A stretch of DNA of 64,000 nucleotides, from positions 26,111 through 90,110 of the forward strand of contig JBDRVV010000007.1 of the NCBI GenBank assembly GCA_039802005.1, in the 5' to 3' direction. Of this stretch, positions 28,171-37,400 are shown in pieces. The stretch is from a candidate division WOR-3 bacterium. Its GTDB lineage: Bacteria; Hydrothermota; Tepidihabitantia; SM23-42; JAOAFX01. The translations under genes and the position numbers were made by a program. Under the pieces are notes generated by a model. The model ran no database searches. It saw only the letters and a list, made by a program, of their open reading frames with translations, and was not told the DNA's origin. The stretch's first letter is position 1, and every line of letters begins with the position of its first letter.

Positions 28171-30714
28171 ATGAATAATTCTGAATTACCAGATTATTAC
28201 CTTGAACAGGAGAAACCATTAAATCTGCAGGACTTATGGGTTAAGTTTTTACGCAGGCGCAGGTTATTCTTTATATTTGCGATACCTGTATTTTTAGGTA
28301 TTCTTATTTTCAGACTTTCCCGACCATACACACCAATCTACTTGTCAAGTTTTGACCTTGGTGTTGCTGAAAATCGTGCTGTAGAAGGATTTTTCACTGG
28401 TATGTCAGAAACACCGACGGTCCAGATCGGCACGGTGACCCAGCGTCTTATCGCAAATCTTTTGAGTGTTAAAATTGCCGAAAAAGTTGTTGATACCCTT
28501 GGACTTTATGCCTTTTTTAAAAATGGTAATTCAGATATCAGGTTAAATGTTCAGTTAAAATCTAATTTTGAACAACCATTGGGACCGTATCAGTTGAAAA
28601 TAATGGAAAACGGATTCAGTTTAAAACTGGATGGTGAAGTTTTTCAAAAAAATTATGGGGAATATATAAATCTTGGTCCCTTAGAATTTACAATTCCTCA
28701 CGACCAAAATTTGATTAACGGGAAGACTTATTCACTTACATTTTATCCAAGAAGTAAGATGGCGCTTGCCCTTAGAAATTCAATATCGGTAAAAGTACTT
28801 GAGGCGGATAAAGTAGAACGGGCAGGGGACCGTTCTGGTGTTCCAATTTCAGGGGAAGGGGCGGCAAAGAAAATGGTATCCGCGAAAACGATATTCCCAG
28901 GGATGAATATTATTGGTATTCTTCGGATTGAACTTTACTGGGGTGACAGGGAACAGGCACTACGCATAGCACGGGCATTGTCCGAGATACTTGTCAAAGA
29001 AAATATTCAAGAAAAAAGCCTCCAATATGTACAATCCAGAGAGTTTATAGAGTCCCAACTTGCGTTCTATCAGAAACGTTTAAATGAACTTGAGGAGCAG
29101 ATAAAGAATTTCAAAGAGGTAAAAAAGATTGCTGACTTAAAGGCATCAACCCAGGCTTTGATAAATCAGGTATCTACGCTTGAATCAAGAAAGAATCAGT
29201 TAGAAATAGAAGAAAAGATTTTGACTGATATTAACAAATATCTATTGAGCGATACTCTCAAAGATGTGCCTCTCAATATTGCTACAACGATGATTTCAGA
29301 CCAGGGAATTCAACAGCTATATGCCCAGCTCGTTCAAGCCGATGCAGAATTGAAGGGAATTTTGAAAGAATATTCTACAAAACATCCCAAATATGCTGAA
29401 ATTAAGGCAAAGTATGAAGGTTTTAAAGAACAATTAAAAGATGAGATTGCAAAGCGTGTTTCTACAATAAAAACCGATATCCAGGGTGTCACAAGCCAGA
29501 TACGAAACCTTCAGTTGAAACTTGAAAATATACCATCTGATGAAATAAGTCTGGCAAGATTGGAAAGGGATAGAGAGACTGCCGAAAAATTGTATACTTT
29601 TTTCTCAGAAAAACTTGAAGAGACGAGGGTCCAGGAAGCAGGTGTTACTTCTGATATAAAACTTATTAATCCGCCTTTTGTCTCAGGTAGTCCGGTGAAT
29701 CCGCGCCGTGCATTACTTAGTTTATTTTTATCTGTATTTTTTGCCTTTCTTGTTGGAACCGCAGTGGTGTTTATTGCAGAATATTTTGATAATACGGTAA
29801 AAGAGCCGGATACAATTAAAGAGAAACTTAATCTTTCAGTCTATGGAACGATACCGGGAATTTTGGAGAGCGATGATAAAAGAGCAAAGCCCGGTTTTAA
29901 TATTGAATATTTAAAAAATGCAATACAAGCTTTTCTGGGGTTTAATAATTCGGGTCATAGAACCAGCAAGTTAAAAATTGTTTCTAACCGTTCCAGTGCT
30001 GAATTTGAGGCTTTCCGTAAACTTACTGTACATCTTGAATTTGCCCATCCTGAAAAGGAGTATAAAACAATTTACATAACCTCATCCGGACCTGAGGAGG
30101 GAAAGACATTTGTAACTTTGAATCTTGGCTATGTTTTTGCTACAAAGGGTAAGAAGGTTCTATTAATTGACACAGACTTCCGCAAGAAAAGGGGTAATCT
30201 TACCCATATTACAAGATTGAAAAAAGAAAGAGGAATATTTGATGTGCTAAAGGAAGAGGTAGAATTGGAAAATGTGATTGTACCTTTTAGTGATATAGCG
30301 CAATCAAACGGCGAAGATACAAAGACACAATTTGAATCAAAGGACAGTTTAACTCTGTTTTTATTGCCAATCGGGGATGTGCCTGCTAATCCTTTTATCT
30401 TTTTGGAGTCAGAAAAAATGCGCCAGCTACTTGAAAAATTAAAGACCCAATATGATTATATACTTGTTGATGGTCTGCCTATTCTTTTATTTGCGGATGC
30501 AACATATCTTGCGCGGTATTGTGATGGAGTTTTATTGACCACAATGTATAATAAAACTAACTTAAAAGAATTAGAAAACAGCAAAGAGATTTTGATTTCG
30601 GCGCGTGCTGATATAGTTGGAGTTGTTATCAACGGTGCGCCATTAAAATCTGGGAGTTATTATTACCATTACTATTATAAATATTATTCTAAATACTATA
30701 AAGACAGTAAATAA
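28171..30714 (+). CDS. Wzc-like tyrosine autokinase / polysaccharide co-polymerase
   Basis: 847 residues. An N-terminal Wzz domain with a transmembrane helix (about 33-50) is followed by a long periplasmic coiled coil (about 285-470) and a second helix near 515-535. The cytoplasmic BY-kinase domain has Walker A SSGPEEGKT (about 640), Walker A' VLLIDTDFRKKRG and Walker B YILVDGLP. The tail SYYYHYYYKYYSKYYKDSK holds ten tyrosines in 19 residues, the autophosphorylation cluster. With the Wza-like gene it controls export and chain length. No glycosyltransferases are adjacent. Confidence 0.93.
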   Translation: MNNSELPDYYLEQEKPLNLQDLWVKFLRRRRLFFIFAIPVFLGILIFRLSRPYTPIYLSSFDLGVAENRAVEGFFTGMSETPTVQIGTVTQRLIANLLSVKIAEKVVDTLGLYAFFKNGNSDIRLNVQLKSNFEQPLGPYQLKIMENGFSLKLDGEVFQKNYGEYINLGPLEFTIPHDQNLINGKTYSLTFYPRSKMALALRNSISVKVLEADKVERAGDRSGVPISGEGAAKKMVSAKTIFPGMNIIGILRIELYWGDREQALRIARALSEILVKENIQEKSLQYVQSREFIESQLAFYQKRLNELEEQIKNFKEVKKIADLKASTQALINQVSTLESRKNQLEIEEKILTDINKYLLSDTLKDVPLNIATTMISDQGIQQLYAQLVQADAELKGILKEYSTKHPKYAEIKAKYEGFKEQLKDEIAKRVSTIKTDIQGVTSQIRNLQLKLENIPSDEISLARLERDRETAEKLYTFFSEKLEETRVQEAGVTSDIKLINPPFVSGSPVNPRRALLSLFLSVFFAFLVGTAVVFIAEYFDNTVKEPDTIKEKLNLSVYGTIPGILESDDKRAKPGFNIEYLKNAIQAFLGFNNSGHRTSKLKIVSNRSSAEFEAFRKLTVHLEFAHPEKEYKTIYITSSGPEEGKTFVTLNLGYVFATKGKKVLLIDTDFRKKRGNLTHITRLKKERGIFDVLKEEVELENVIVPFSDIAQSNGEDTKTQFESKDSLTLFLLPIGDVPANPFIFLESEKMRQLLEKLKTQYDYILVDGLPILLFADATYLARYCDGVLLTTMYNKTNLKELENSKEILISARADIVGVVINGAPLKSGSYYYHYYYKYYSKYYKDSK

Positions 30715-30794
30715 ACAATTGGATATATGGTGATTTTATAACTTAGAAAAATTTGTTTGTAAAAAGTTTAAATAGAGAATAAAAAGGAGGAGTT

Positions 30795-31733
30795 ATGTTT
30801 CGTATATCGGTCTTATTTTTAGTCTTAATTTTTTGTTTTTTTGTTTCTTGCGCCTTTTTTACTTCTTCAGGATTGGTGGAAGTCGGTTCTATTTTTGGGT
30901 TTGTTAATGATGAAGAATATGAACCGCTTGAAGGGGTTGAGGTTTCGGTGGCAGGAGAGGGGGGAATGACTGTATATACAAATTCTGCAGGTTATTATAT
31001 ACTACAGGATTTACCCCCTGGCGATTTAAATCTGATATTTACCCGTCCGGGATTTGAATCAAAGACGATTTCGTGTAAGGTAGAGGCAGGAAAAAAGATA
31101 GAACTTGATCAGATTCTAAAAAGGATTGGTACAAAAACCGGTAGTATCAAGGGGATAATTGCCGATTATTTGACAAACGAGCCCCTTGTCGCTGAAGTGA
31201 CAATAATGGAATTGAATCGCACAACATCCTCAGATAAGAATGGCTTTTTTGAGTTTGAAAATGTCCCTGCGGGATTTTATTTATTAAAGGTGCAGGCATT
31301 AAATTATGTTACATCCCAGACTGATATCAAGGTTGAACCGGGAAAATCTACAGACCAGATGATAAGAATATTTCGTGAAGGTTCAAGCATTATTCTGCAC
31401 GGTGTTGAATTTGAATTCAATAGTGCAAAATTAAAACCAGAGTCATATCCTGTGCTTGATGATGCAGCGAGAATACTAACGATGCATCCGGAAATTGATG
31501 TTGAAATTCAAGGGCATACAGATGATATTGGTTCAGATGCATATAATTTGAAATTATCTCAAAAAAGGGCAGAGGCGGTTCGGGATTATTTGATTGATAA
31601 ACATATGATTGAACCGGTTCGTTTAATCCCTGTTGGATATGGTGAAAGAAGACCGATCGCCGATAATTCAACTGAAGAAGGGAGACAGAAAAACCGCCGG
31701 GTAGAATTTTTAATATTAAAAGAAAAAGAATGA
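30795..31733 (+). CDS. Lipoprotein with carboxypeptidase-regulatory-like and OmpA domains
   Basis: 312 residues. A hydrophobic N-terminus ends at a lipobox-like VSCA. Two beta-sandwich carboxypeptidase-regulatory-like repeats follow (about 35-110 and 115-195), then an OmpA/Pal peptidoglycan-binding domain (FEFNSAKLKPESYPVLDDAARIL...QGHTDDIGSDAYNLKLSQKRAEAV...GYGERRPIADNSTEEGRQKNRRVEF). It probably tethers the outer membrane to peptidoglycan. AAAAAGGAGG precedes the ATG. The SBBP gene follows after 13 nt. Confidence 0.88.
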   Translation: MFRISVLFLVLIFCFFVSCAFFTSSGLVEVGSIFGFVNDEEYEPLEGVEVSVAGEGGMTVYTNSAGYYILQDLPPGDLNLIFTRPGFESKTISCKVEAGKKIELDQILKRIGTKTGSIKGIIADYLTNEPLVAEVTIMELNRTTSSDKNGFFEFENVPAGFYLLKVQALNYVTSQTDIKVEPGKSTDQMIRIFREGSSIILHGVEFEFNSAKLKPESYPVLDDAARILTMHPEIDVEIQGHTDDIGSDAYNLKLSQKRAEAVRDYLIDKHMIEPVRLIPVGYGERRPIADNSTEEGRQKNRRVEFLILKEKE

Positions 31734-31746
31734 ATATGGAGGTATT

Positions 31747-33444
31747 ATGAAAAATTTAATCTTAATGTTTCTACCAATTATGTTGTCAGCCCAGGTTGAC
31801 ACTGTGTGGGCAAGAAAATGGTCAAGTGCTGGAACATTATCAGACTGGGCTTATGCGATTGCAATTGATGATTCTGGTTTTATCTATGTCACCGGGACAA
31901 CTGAAAATTCAGGAACGGGTAATGACTGGACAACAATAAAATACACACCATCCGGAGATACATTATGGGTGAGAAATTTTGTGAGCCCTGGTTCATATAA
32001 TGAACGGGCAAGTTGCATTGCCCTTGGCACATCGGGCAATATTTATCTAACAGGTTATACAATGAGTTCAGGTGCAGGTGATTATCTTACCATAAAATAC
32101 CGACCAAATGGTGATACCGCCTGGGTAAGAAGATACAATGGCACCGGGAATGGATATGATTTTGCCCATTGGATTTGCGTTGATAATCAGGAGAATGTCT
32201 ATGTTACTGGCTACAGCAGGGGAGCATCTTATCAGGATGATATTGCTACCGTAAAATATGATTCAAACGGTAATCAGTTATGGGTTTCAAGAATTAATGG
32301 TTCTGGTAATTATAACGATAAAGGTCATAAGGTGATTGCTGATAATAATGGTTATGTCTATGTTGTCGGATATGTAAATCCATTTTCAAGTGGTACACGA
32401 TATGATTATGCTACAATTAAATTGAATGCCCAGACTGGTGATACTGTCTGGGTAAGGACCTATAATGGACCAGCTGATAGTTCGGATATCGCCCGGGATA
32501 TTGCAGTTGATTCTGCAGGTAATGTTTATGTTACGGGTTCGGTAAGATGGCTCGGCACATCAACTGATATATTAACAATAAAGTATGATAATTCAGGGAA
32601 TTTGTTATGGACTGCCCGTTATAACAACCCTGATACAAGTGGTGCAGATGGTGGATATGGTATCAGGGTTGATAATGCAGGTAATGTATATGTTGTGGGG
32701 CAGAGTCAGGGATTGGGAACAGGTAGTGATGTTGTTTTGATAAAATATGATTCCGAAGGCAATGAATTATGGGCAAGAAGATATGATGGACCTGCCCATA
32801 ATTATGATACACCTTCTGATGAAGTGGGTGGCAAGTGTATTGCAATGGACCAATTGGGCAACATATTCATTGGTGGCACAAGCAGGAGTTTGACAGAATA
32901 TAATGATTATGTAGCAATTATGTACGACTCTGATGGAAATCAAAGATGGGCAGCAATGTATGATTTTTCCGATTCATTGGACTATTGCCTTGCTATTGCT
33001 GTTCATCCGAATTCAGGGGATGTGGTAGTCACCGGAAGGACATTGAGTGCACCAAGTTATTATGACTGGGGCACGGTAAAATTTAAAAATCTTGTGGGAG
33101 TAAAAGAATATAAAATTAATCAAAAATCCATGGTGGCTTTTGAAGTTGCACCTAATCCGTTCAGAAACTGCCTTGTAATTAAATTTCAAATCCCAAGCAC
33201 CAAATCCCAAATAGCCCCCAATTTCCTAATTTCAAACGTAGGGCAAGGCTTTAGCCTTGCGATATACGATGTGACCGGTCGAATGGTTAAAGATTTCTCT
33301 CGGTTAACGGTAAAAGGTGAGCGGTCAACGGTTGTTTGGGAGGCTAAAGACGGCTCGGGTCGTAAACTTCCTGTGGGTGTTTATTTCGTACGATTGCAAT
33401 ACGGCGAATACAGGCTGGTTGAAAAAGTTGTGTTACTTAAGTAG
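31747..33444 (+). CDS. Secreted SBBP beta-propeller protein with T9SS-type CTD carrying repeat insertions
   Basis: 565 residues. A signal peptide (MKNLILMFLPIMLSAQ) is followed by about seven SBBP/beta-propeller repeats of about 55 residues (IYVTGYTMSS...TIKYRPNGDTAWVRRYNG). The C-terminal domain at about 460-565 has IYDVTGRMVKDFS...GVYFVRLQYGEY. Between FQIP and SLAIYDVTGR there is a 19-residue stretch encoded by dispersed-repeat DNA, ending in a perfect hairpin (33243-33260). SRLTVKGERSTVV is encoded by a 7-nt tandem repeat (33301-33335). The linked OmpA lipoprotein gene lies 13 nt upstream; GGAGG precedes the start. Confidence 0.85.
   Translation: MKNLILMFLPIMLSAQVDTVWARKWSSAGTLSDWAYAIAIDDSGFIYVTGTTENSGTGNDWTTIKYTPSGDTLWVRNFVSPGSYNERASCIALGTSGNIYLTGYTMSSGAGDYLTIKYRPNGDTAWVRRYNGTGNGYDFAHWICVDNQENVYVTGYSRGASYQDDIATVKYDSNGNQLWVSRINGSGNYNDKGHKVIADNNGYVYVVGYVNPFSSGTRYDYATIKLNAQTGDTVWVRTYNGPADSSDIARDIAVDSAGNVYVTGSVRWLGTSTDILTIKYDNSGNLLWTARYNNPDTSGADGGYGIRVDNAGNVYVVGQSQGLGTGSDVVLIKYDSEGNELWARRYDGPAHNYDTPSDEVGGKCIAMDQLGNIFIGGTSRSLTEYNDYVAIMYDSDGNQRWAAMYDFSDSLDYCLAIAVHPNSGDVVVTGRTLSAPSYYDWGTVKFKNLVGVKEYKINQKSMVAFEVAPNPFRNCLVIKFQIPSTKSQIAPNFLISNVGQGFSLAIYDVTGRMVKDFSRLTVKGERSTVVWEAKDGSGRKLPVGVYFVRLQYGEYRLVEKVVLLK
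33243..33260. repeat. GTAG...GAT hairpin inside coding sequence (SBBP gene)
   Basis: GCAAGGCT-TT-AGCCTTGC, 8-bp perfect arms with a 2-nt spacer, flanked by GTAGG on the left and GAT on the right. Intergenic copies at 42640-42970 have the same layout. It encodes VGQGFSLA in frame. Confidence 0.8.
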
Positions 33445-33465
33445 CGACTTAGACCAGATATTAAT

Positions 33466-33966
33466 ATGAAATGTCCAAAATGCAGAAGACAGATTACAGA
33501 AAAAATCCAGTACTGTCCATATTGTAATTTTAAGTTAACCCAGAACTCTGTTGAAAAAACTGGCTTTGAATGGAAATCAGATTTTGAAATTTTGGGTATT
33601 CCTTTGATCCATATCGCAGTCGGTAGAGATGAGAATGGGAAAATAAGAATCGCAAAAGGTATCATTGCGATCGGACAGTTTGCTATTGGCTTGATTACAA
33701 TTGCGCAATTCGGTATTGGCATTCTTTTCGGCATAGGACAATTTATGTTTGGTATTGCTACAATTGCCCAGTTTGCGCTGGGCATTCTTTTTGGTCTCGG
33801 ACAATTCGCAACAGGTTATATTGTCATTGGTCAATTTGTATATGGCTGGTATGCACTATGTCAGTTTGGCTTTGCTAAGTATATGTGGTCACCAAAAATA
33901 AAAAATCCAGAGGCAATTGAATTTTTCAAAAATTTGTGGGAAAGGATTGCACATTTACGCCCTTGA
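33466..33966 (+). CDS. Zinc-ribbon protein with hydrophobic GQF repeats
   Basis: 166 residues. The N-terminus has a CxxC...CxxC zinc ribbon (CPKCRRQ...CPYCNF, residues 2-22). Residues about 65-140 are seven consecutive 10- or 11-residue repeats built on [IL][GA]QF..G (IGQFAIGLIT, IAQFGIGILFG, IGQFMFGIAT, IAQFALGILFG, LGQFATGYIV, IGQFVYGWYA, LCQFGFAKYM). The region is strongly hydrophobic, so it is membrane-inserted or forms a beta-solenoid. No family function is known to me. No ribosome-binding site is evident. Confidence 0.75.
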   Translation: MKCPKCRRQITEKIQYCPYCNFKLTQNSVEKTGFEWKSDFEILGIPLIHIAVGRDENGKIRIAKGIIAIGQFAIGLITIAQFGIGILFGIGQFMFGIATIAQFALGILFGLGQFATGYIVIGQFVYGWYALCQFGFAKYMWSPKIKNPEAIEFFKNLWERIAHLRP

Positions 33967-33995
33967 CTTTTGTGAAATTCATAATATACTAAAGT
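33963..33995 (+). promoter_or_regulatory. Leaderless-type promoter of 33996 gene
   Basis: TTGACT (33963-33968) overlaps the preceding stop codon, then 16 nt, TATACT (33985-33990), 5 nt, ATG 33996; no ribosome-binding site. Confidence 0.8.
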
Positions 33996-34421
33996 ATGGA
34001 GCAAAAAACTGAAGCCAATCGAGTTGTTTTGCATTATAAAAATGGTAATGTAATAAAGGGAATGACACATGATTTTGTGCCAGAAAAGCCAAAATTTCAT
34101 CTTGTTCATCAGGATGGGCATATAGAAGAGATACAAACCGAATTGTTAAAGGCAGTTTTCTTTGTGAAATCATACGAGGGTAATAAAGATTATCAAGAAG
34201 TAAGAGGATTCAGCAAAATTGATCCAGTCACATTCCGTGGTATGAAAATTAAAGTGACATTTCATGATAATGAAGTAATATATGGTGCGACGCTTGGTTA
34301 CAATAAAACTCGCAAAGGATTCTTTGTCCTTCCTGCTGATCCAGATAGCAATAATATCAGAATCTATGTTGTTGCCAGTGCCGTAAAGGATGTTAAACTC
34401 GGGAGTCAGGCAGAGGCATAG
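33996..34421 (+). CDS. Small protein resembling DUF6982-type domain
   Basis: 141 residues. It has a repeated beta-rich layout: VVLHYKNGNVIKGMTHDF...FHLVHQDG...IQTELLKAVFFVKSYEGN, then IKVTFHDNEVIYGATLGYNKTRKGFFVLPADP. This pattern resembles the DUF6982 domain often found beside PilZ domains; recognition is from memory and moderate. There is no signal peptide, so it is cytoplasmic. Its own leaderless-type promoter suggests independent expression. Confidence 0.65.
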   Translation: MEQKTEANRVVLHYKNGNVIKGMTHDFVPEKPKFHLVHQDGHIEEIQTELLKAVFFVKSYEGNKDYQEVRGFSKIDPVTFRGMKIKVTFHDNEVIYGATLGYNKTRKGFFVLPADPDSNNIRIYVVASAVKDVKLGSQAEA

Positions 34422-34465
34422 AATCCATATTTATTGAGGGGAGTTGATACATTCAAGGGGGTTTG

Positions 34466-37400
34466 ATGAGGAGATTTTTTATTTTTTCAATTATATTTTC
34501 TGCGATTCTATTTGTTTCATGTCCAAAAAAAGAAAAGAGGGTTATTGACATTACAACCCAGCAGATTCTTCAAGGTGAAAAGATTCCATTGAAGGTTACG
34601 CATATCTCACCAATCGGCTCGGTTGAAGGGCAACTTGAGACCTTTAAGATTCTTGTTGGGTTTAATCAGGCAATGACGCCCATTCAGGCAATACCAAGGG
34701 AAGAAACATCCGGACCACTTGAATTCAATCCACCGATAAAGGGTAAATATCGCTGGCTCGGTTCAAGAACTTTAGCATTTATACCTTCAGATACCTTGCA
34801 ACCTGCAACAGAATTCACTGTTACGCTAAAAAAAGATAAGATTCAATCCCTAACCGGGATGCGTCTTGAACGAGATACCTCCTGGAAATTTGAGAGTGTG
34901 AGACCAACATTGCTCAGCTCTAAGCCATATGATGGTTCAAATTTTATTGATTTAAAATCCCCGATTTACCTTTATTTCAATCTTGAAATGGCACCAGAAA
35001 AGGTACGGGATAAGATAAAGATATTTGTTACATATGGGCAACCTTCTTATGTCTATTGTGGTGGCAAGGAACCCAAAGATGCACCGTACAAGGAAGAGAT
35101 TCCATTCAGCATAAGAAAACTGCAGGATAAGGAAAAAACAGATTGGCCATTAAAGGATTGGGATAACAATAAAACACTGGTCCTTGTGCCTACAAGGGCT
35201 TTTCCCCGGGAGGCATTGATTGAAGTCAATATTTTCCCGGGTCTGCTTGCAAAAGTTGGTAATCTCGGCACAACCCTTGAACGCACCTTAACATTCAATA
35301 CCTATAATTATCTTTCACTTGTTAACTATGTAGAATATATTTCCGGGGGCTATCCTTTAAGTTTGTGTTTTTCCAATCCGGTTACCCATAGCGAGGTGAT
35401 AAAAAATATTTCTTTTAATCCGCCCCTTGATTCAATACCAGAGCATTACACACAGGAGACATACCCTGAAACCCGTATTTATCTTTATCTGCCATTTAAG
35501 TTAAATTCAACATATCGCATTAAGATATCAAAGAATTTGAAGGATAAATTTGGGAATAATCTGGATAAGGATTATGAATTTACACTGAAAGTCGGTGATT
35601 ATATTCCATTTGCTGAAATACCTGAAGGAATAAATATTGTTGAGAAATACAGTGATTTGAAATTTCCGGCAACATTTGTTAATGTTGATAGTGTTTATCT
35701 GGAAATGGGGCAAGTGAGCCTTGAGCGTGCAATTCCATTCTTGAATGAAAGGAGAAACTTTAACGCCTATGAAAAATTAACTACGCCTGGTCTATTTAAT
35801 GTCTCAAAACTATGGCGGGTTGATTCTTATAAAAACTATCGTAATAAAAAGATAAGATTCCCGATAGAATTAAAAGAGGCGCTTGGTGAAAAGAATGGTG
35901 GATTGGTCTTTATTCAGTTTGATAATTTTGGACAGTATGGAGATAATCCAGGGTATCGTTACCTCAAGGCGTTCTGTGAAGTCAATGACCTGGGCGTCAC
36001 CTGGAAATATTCACCAGAGAATAATCTTGTCTGGATAACTTCTTTGAATAATACTGCACCTTTGGCAAATGCCCTGGTTCAGTTCCGTAATGACAAAAAT
36101 CAAGTTTTAACACAGGGTTATACCGATGCAAAAGGATTTGTGGAGCTGCCGGGCTGGGCTGAATTAAAAATACCCCAGGAAAGACAGACCTATGAATACG
36201 AAAGTGAATATGAAATGGAATCATATACAACTTATTATGAACCGAAGTTCTGGCTCACGGTTTCAAGAGGAGAAGACCTTGCGGTATATTCAAATCAATG
36301 GAATTTTGGCATTGACCCCTGGCGTTTTGATATTTCATATGTTTGGAGCATCAGGTCTGAAGAATATGGTTGCTATATCTTCACAGAAAAGGGATTATAC
36401 AAGAATGGTGAGACCGTTCATATCAAGGGAATTCTGCGCAAGAAAAAGAGGGGTGAGTGGATACTTCCGTATATAAGCGAAGTTGGATTTGTCGTAAAAA
36501 ATTCAAGGGATGAGACGATTGTAGATGATACAATTAATGTCAATCAATATGGTTCATTCTTCAAGGACCTTTATATACCTGATGATGCACCTACTGGCTA
36601 TTACTCTATCAGTGTTTATCTGCCAAAAAAAGATTACAGTTTTTATCATTCATTCCGGGTTGAGGCATTCAGACCTGCAGAATTTGAGGTCAAGACATAT
36701 GCGGAAAGGGATACTTTTATCGCTGGCGACCAATTCAAAGGCAATGTGGAAGGAAGATATCTCTTTGGTATGCCAATGACGAATGCGGAAGTGGAATGGG
36801 TTTTATACAAAGACTATTATTATTTCTCACTACCCCATTACAAAGGTTACAATTTCAGTACGGGCTATGATTATGATATTCGTGGTGTTCTTGGTTCAGG
36901 CAGGGGGAGACTTGATAATCAGGGGAAATTTTCAGTCGTTGCTAAACTTCAACCAAAAGACATCAAAACCCCTTCTATGATTACTCTTGAAGGGACTGTG
37001 GTCGCACCAAATAAACAGACCCTTTCTGGAAGACAGAACTGGCTTGTATTTCCGGCAAATTTGCTTATAGGTATTAAGAAGGCAAAATATTTATATACAA
37101 TCAACGAGCCGGTTGAGTTGAGTTTGATAACAATTAGACCATCGGGTGAAAAAGTTAGTAATAAAAAGGTGGAGCTTAAATTCGTAAAGGCAGAGTGGAA
37201 ATCAATTAAAAAGGCAAGACTCGGTGGTAGATATGAATGGGTTTCTGAATATGTTGAAACTGAGATAAAAAAAGAACAGATTACAACCCAGATTGATTCC
37301 AATGTAATAAGATTCAAACCAGATAAGCCAGGTTATTATTATGTGGAGGCGATTGCCAAAGATGAAAAAGGAAGGCAATCTTATAATAAAGCCTATTTTT

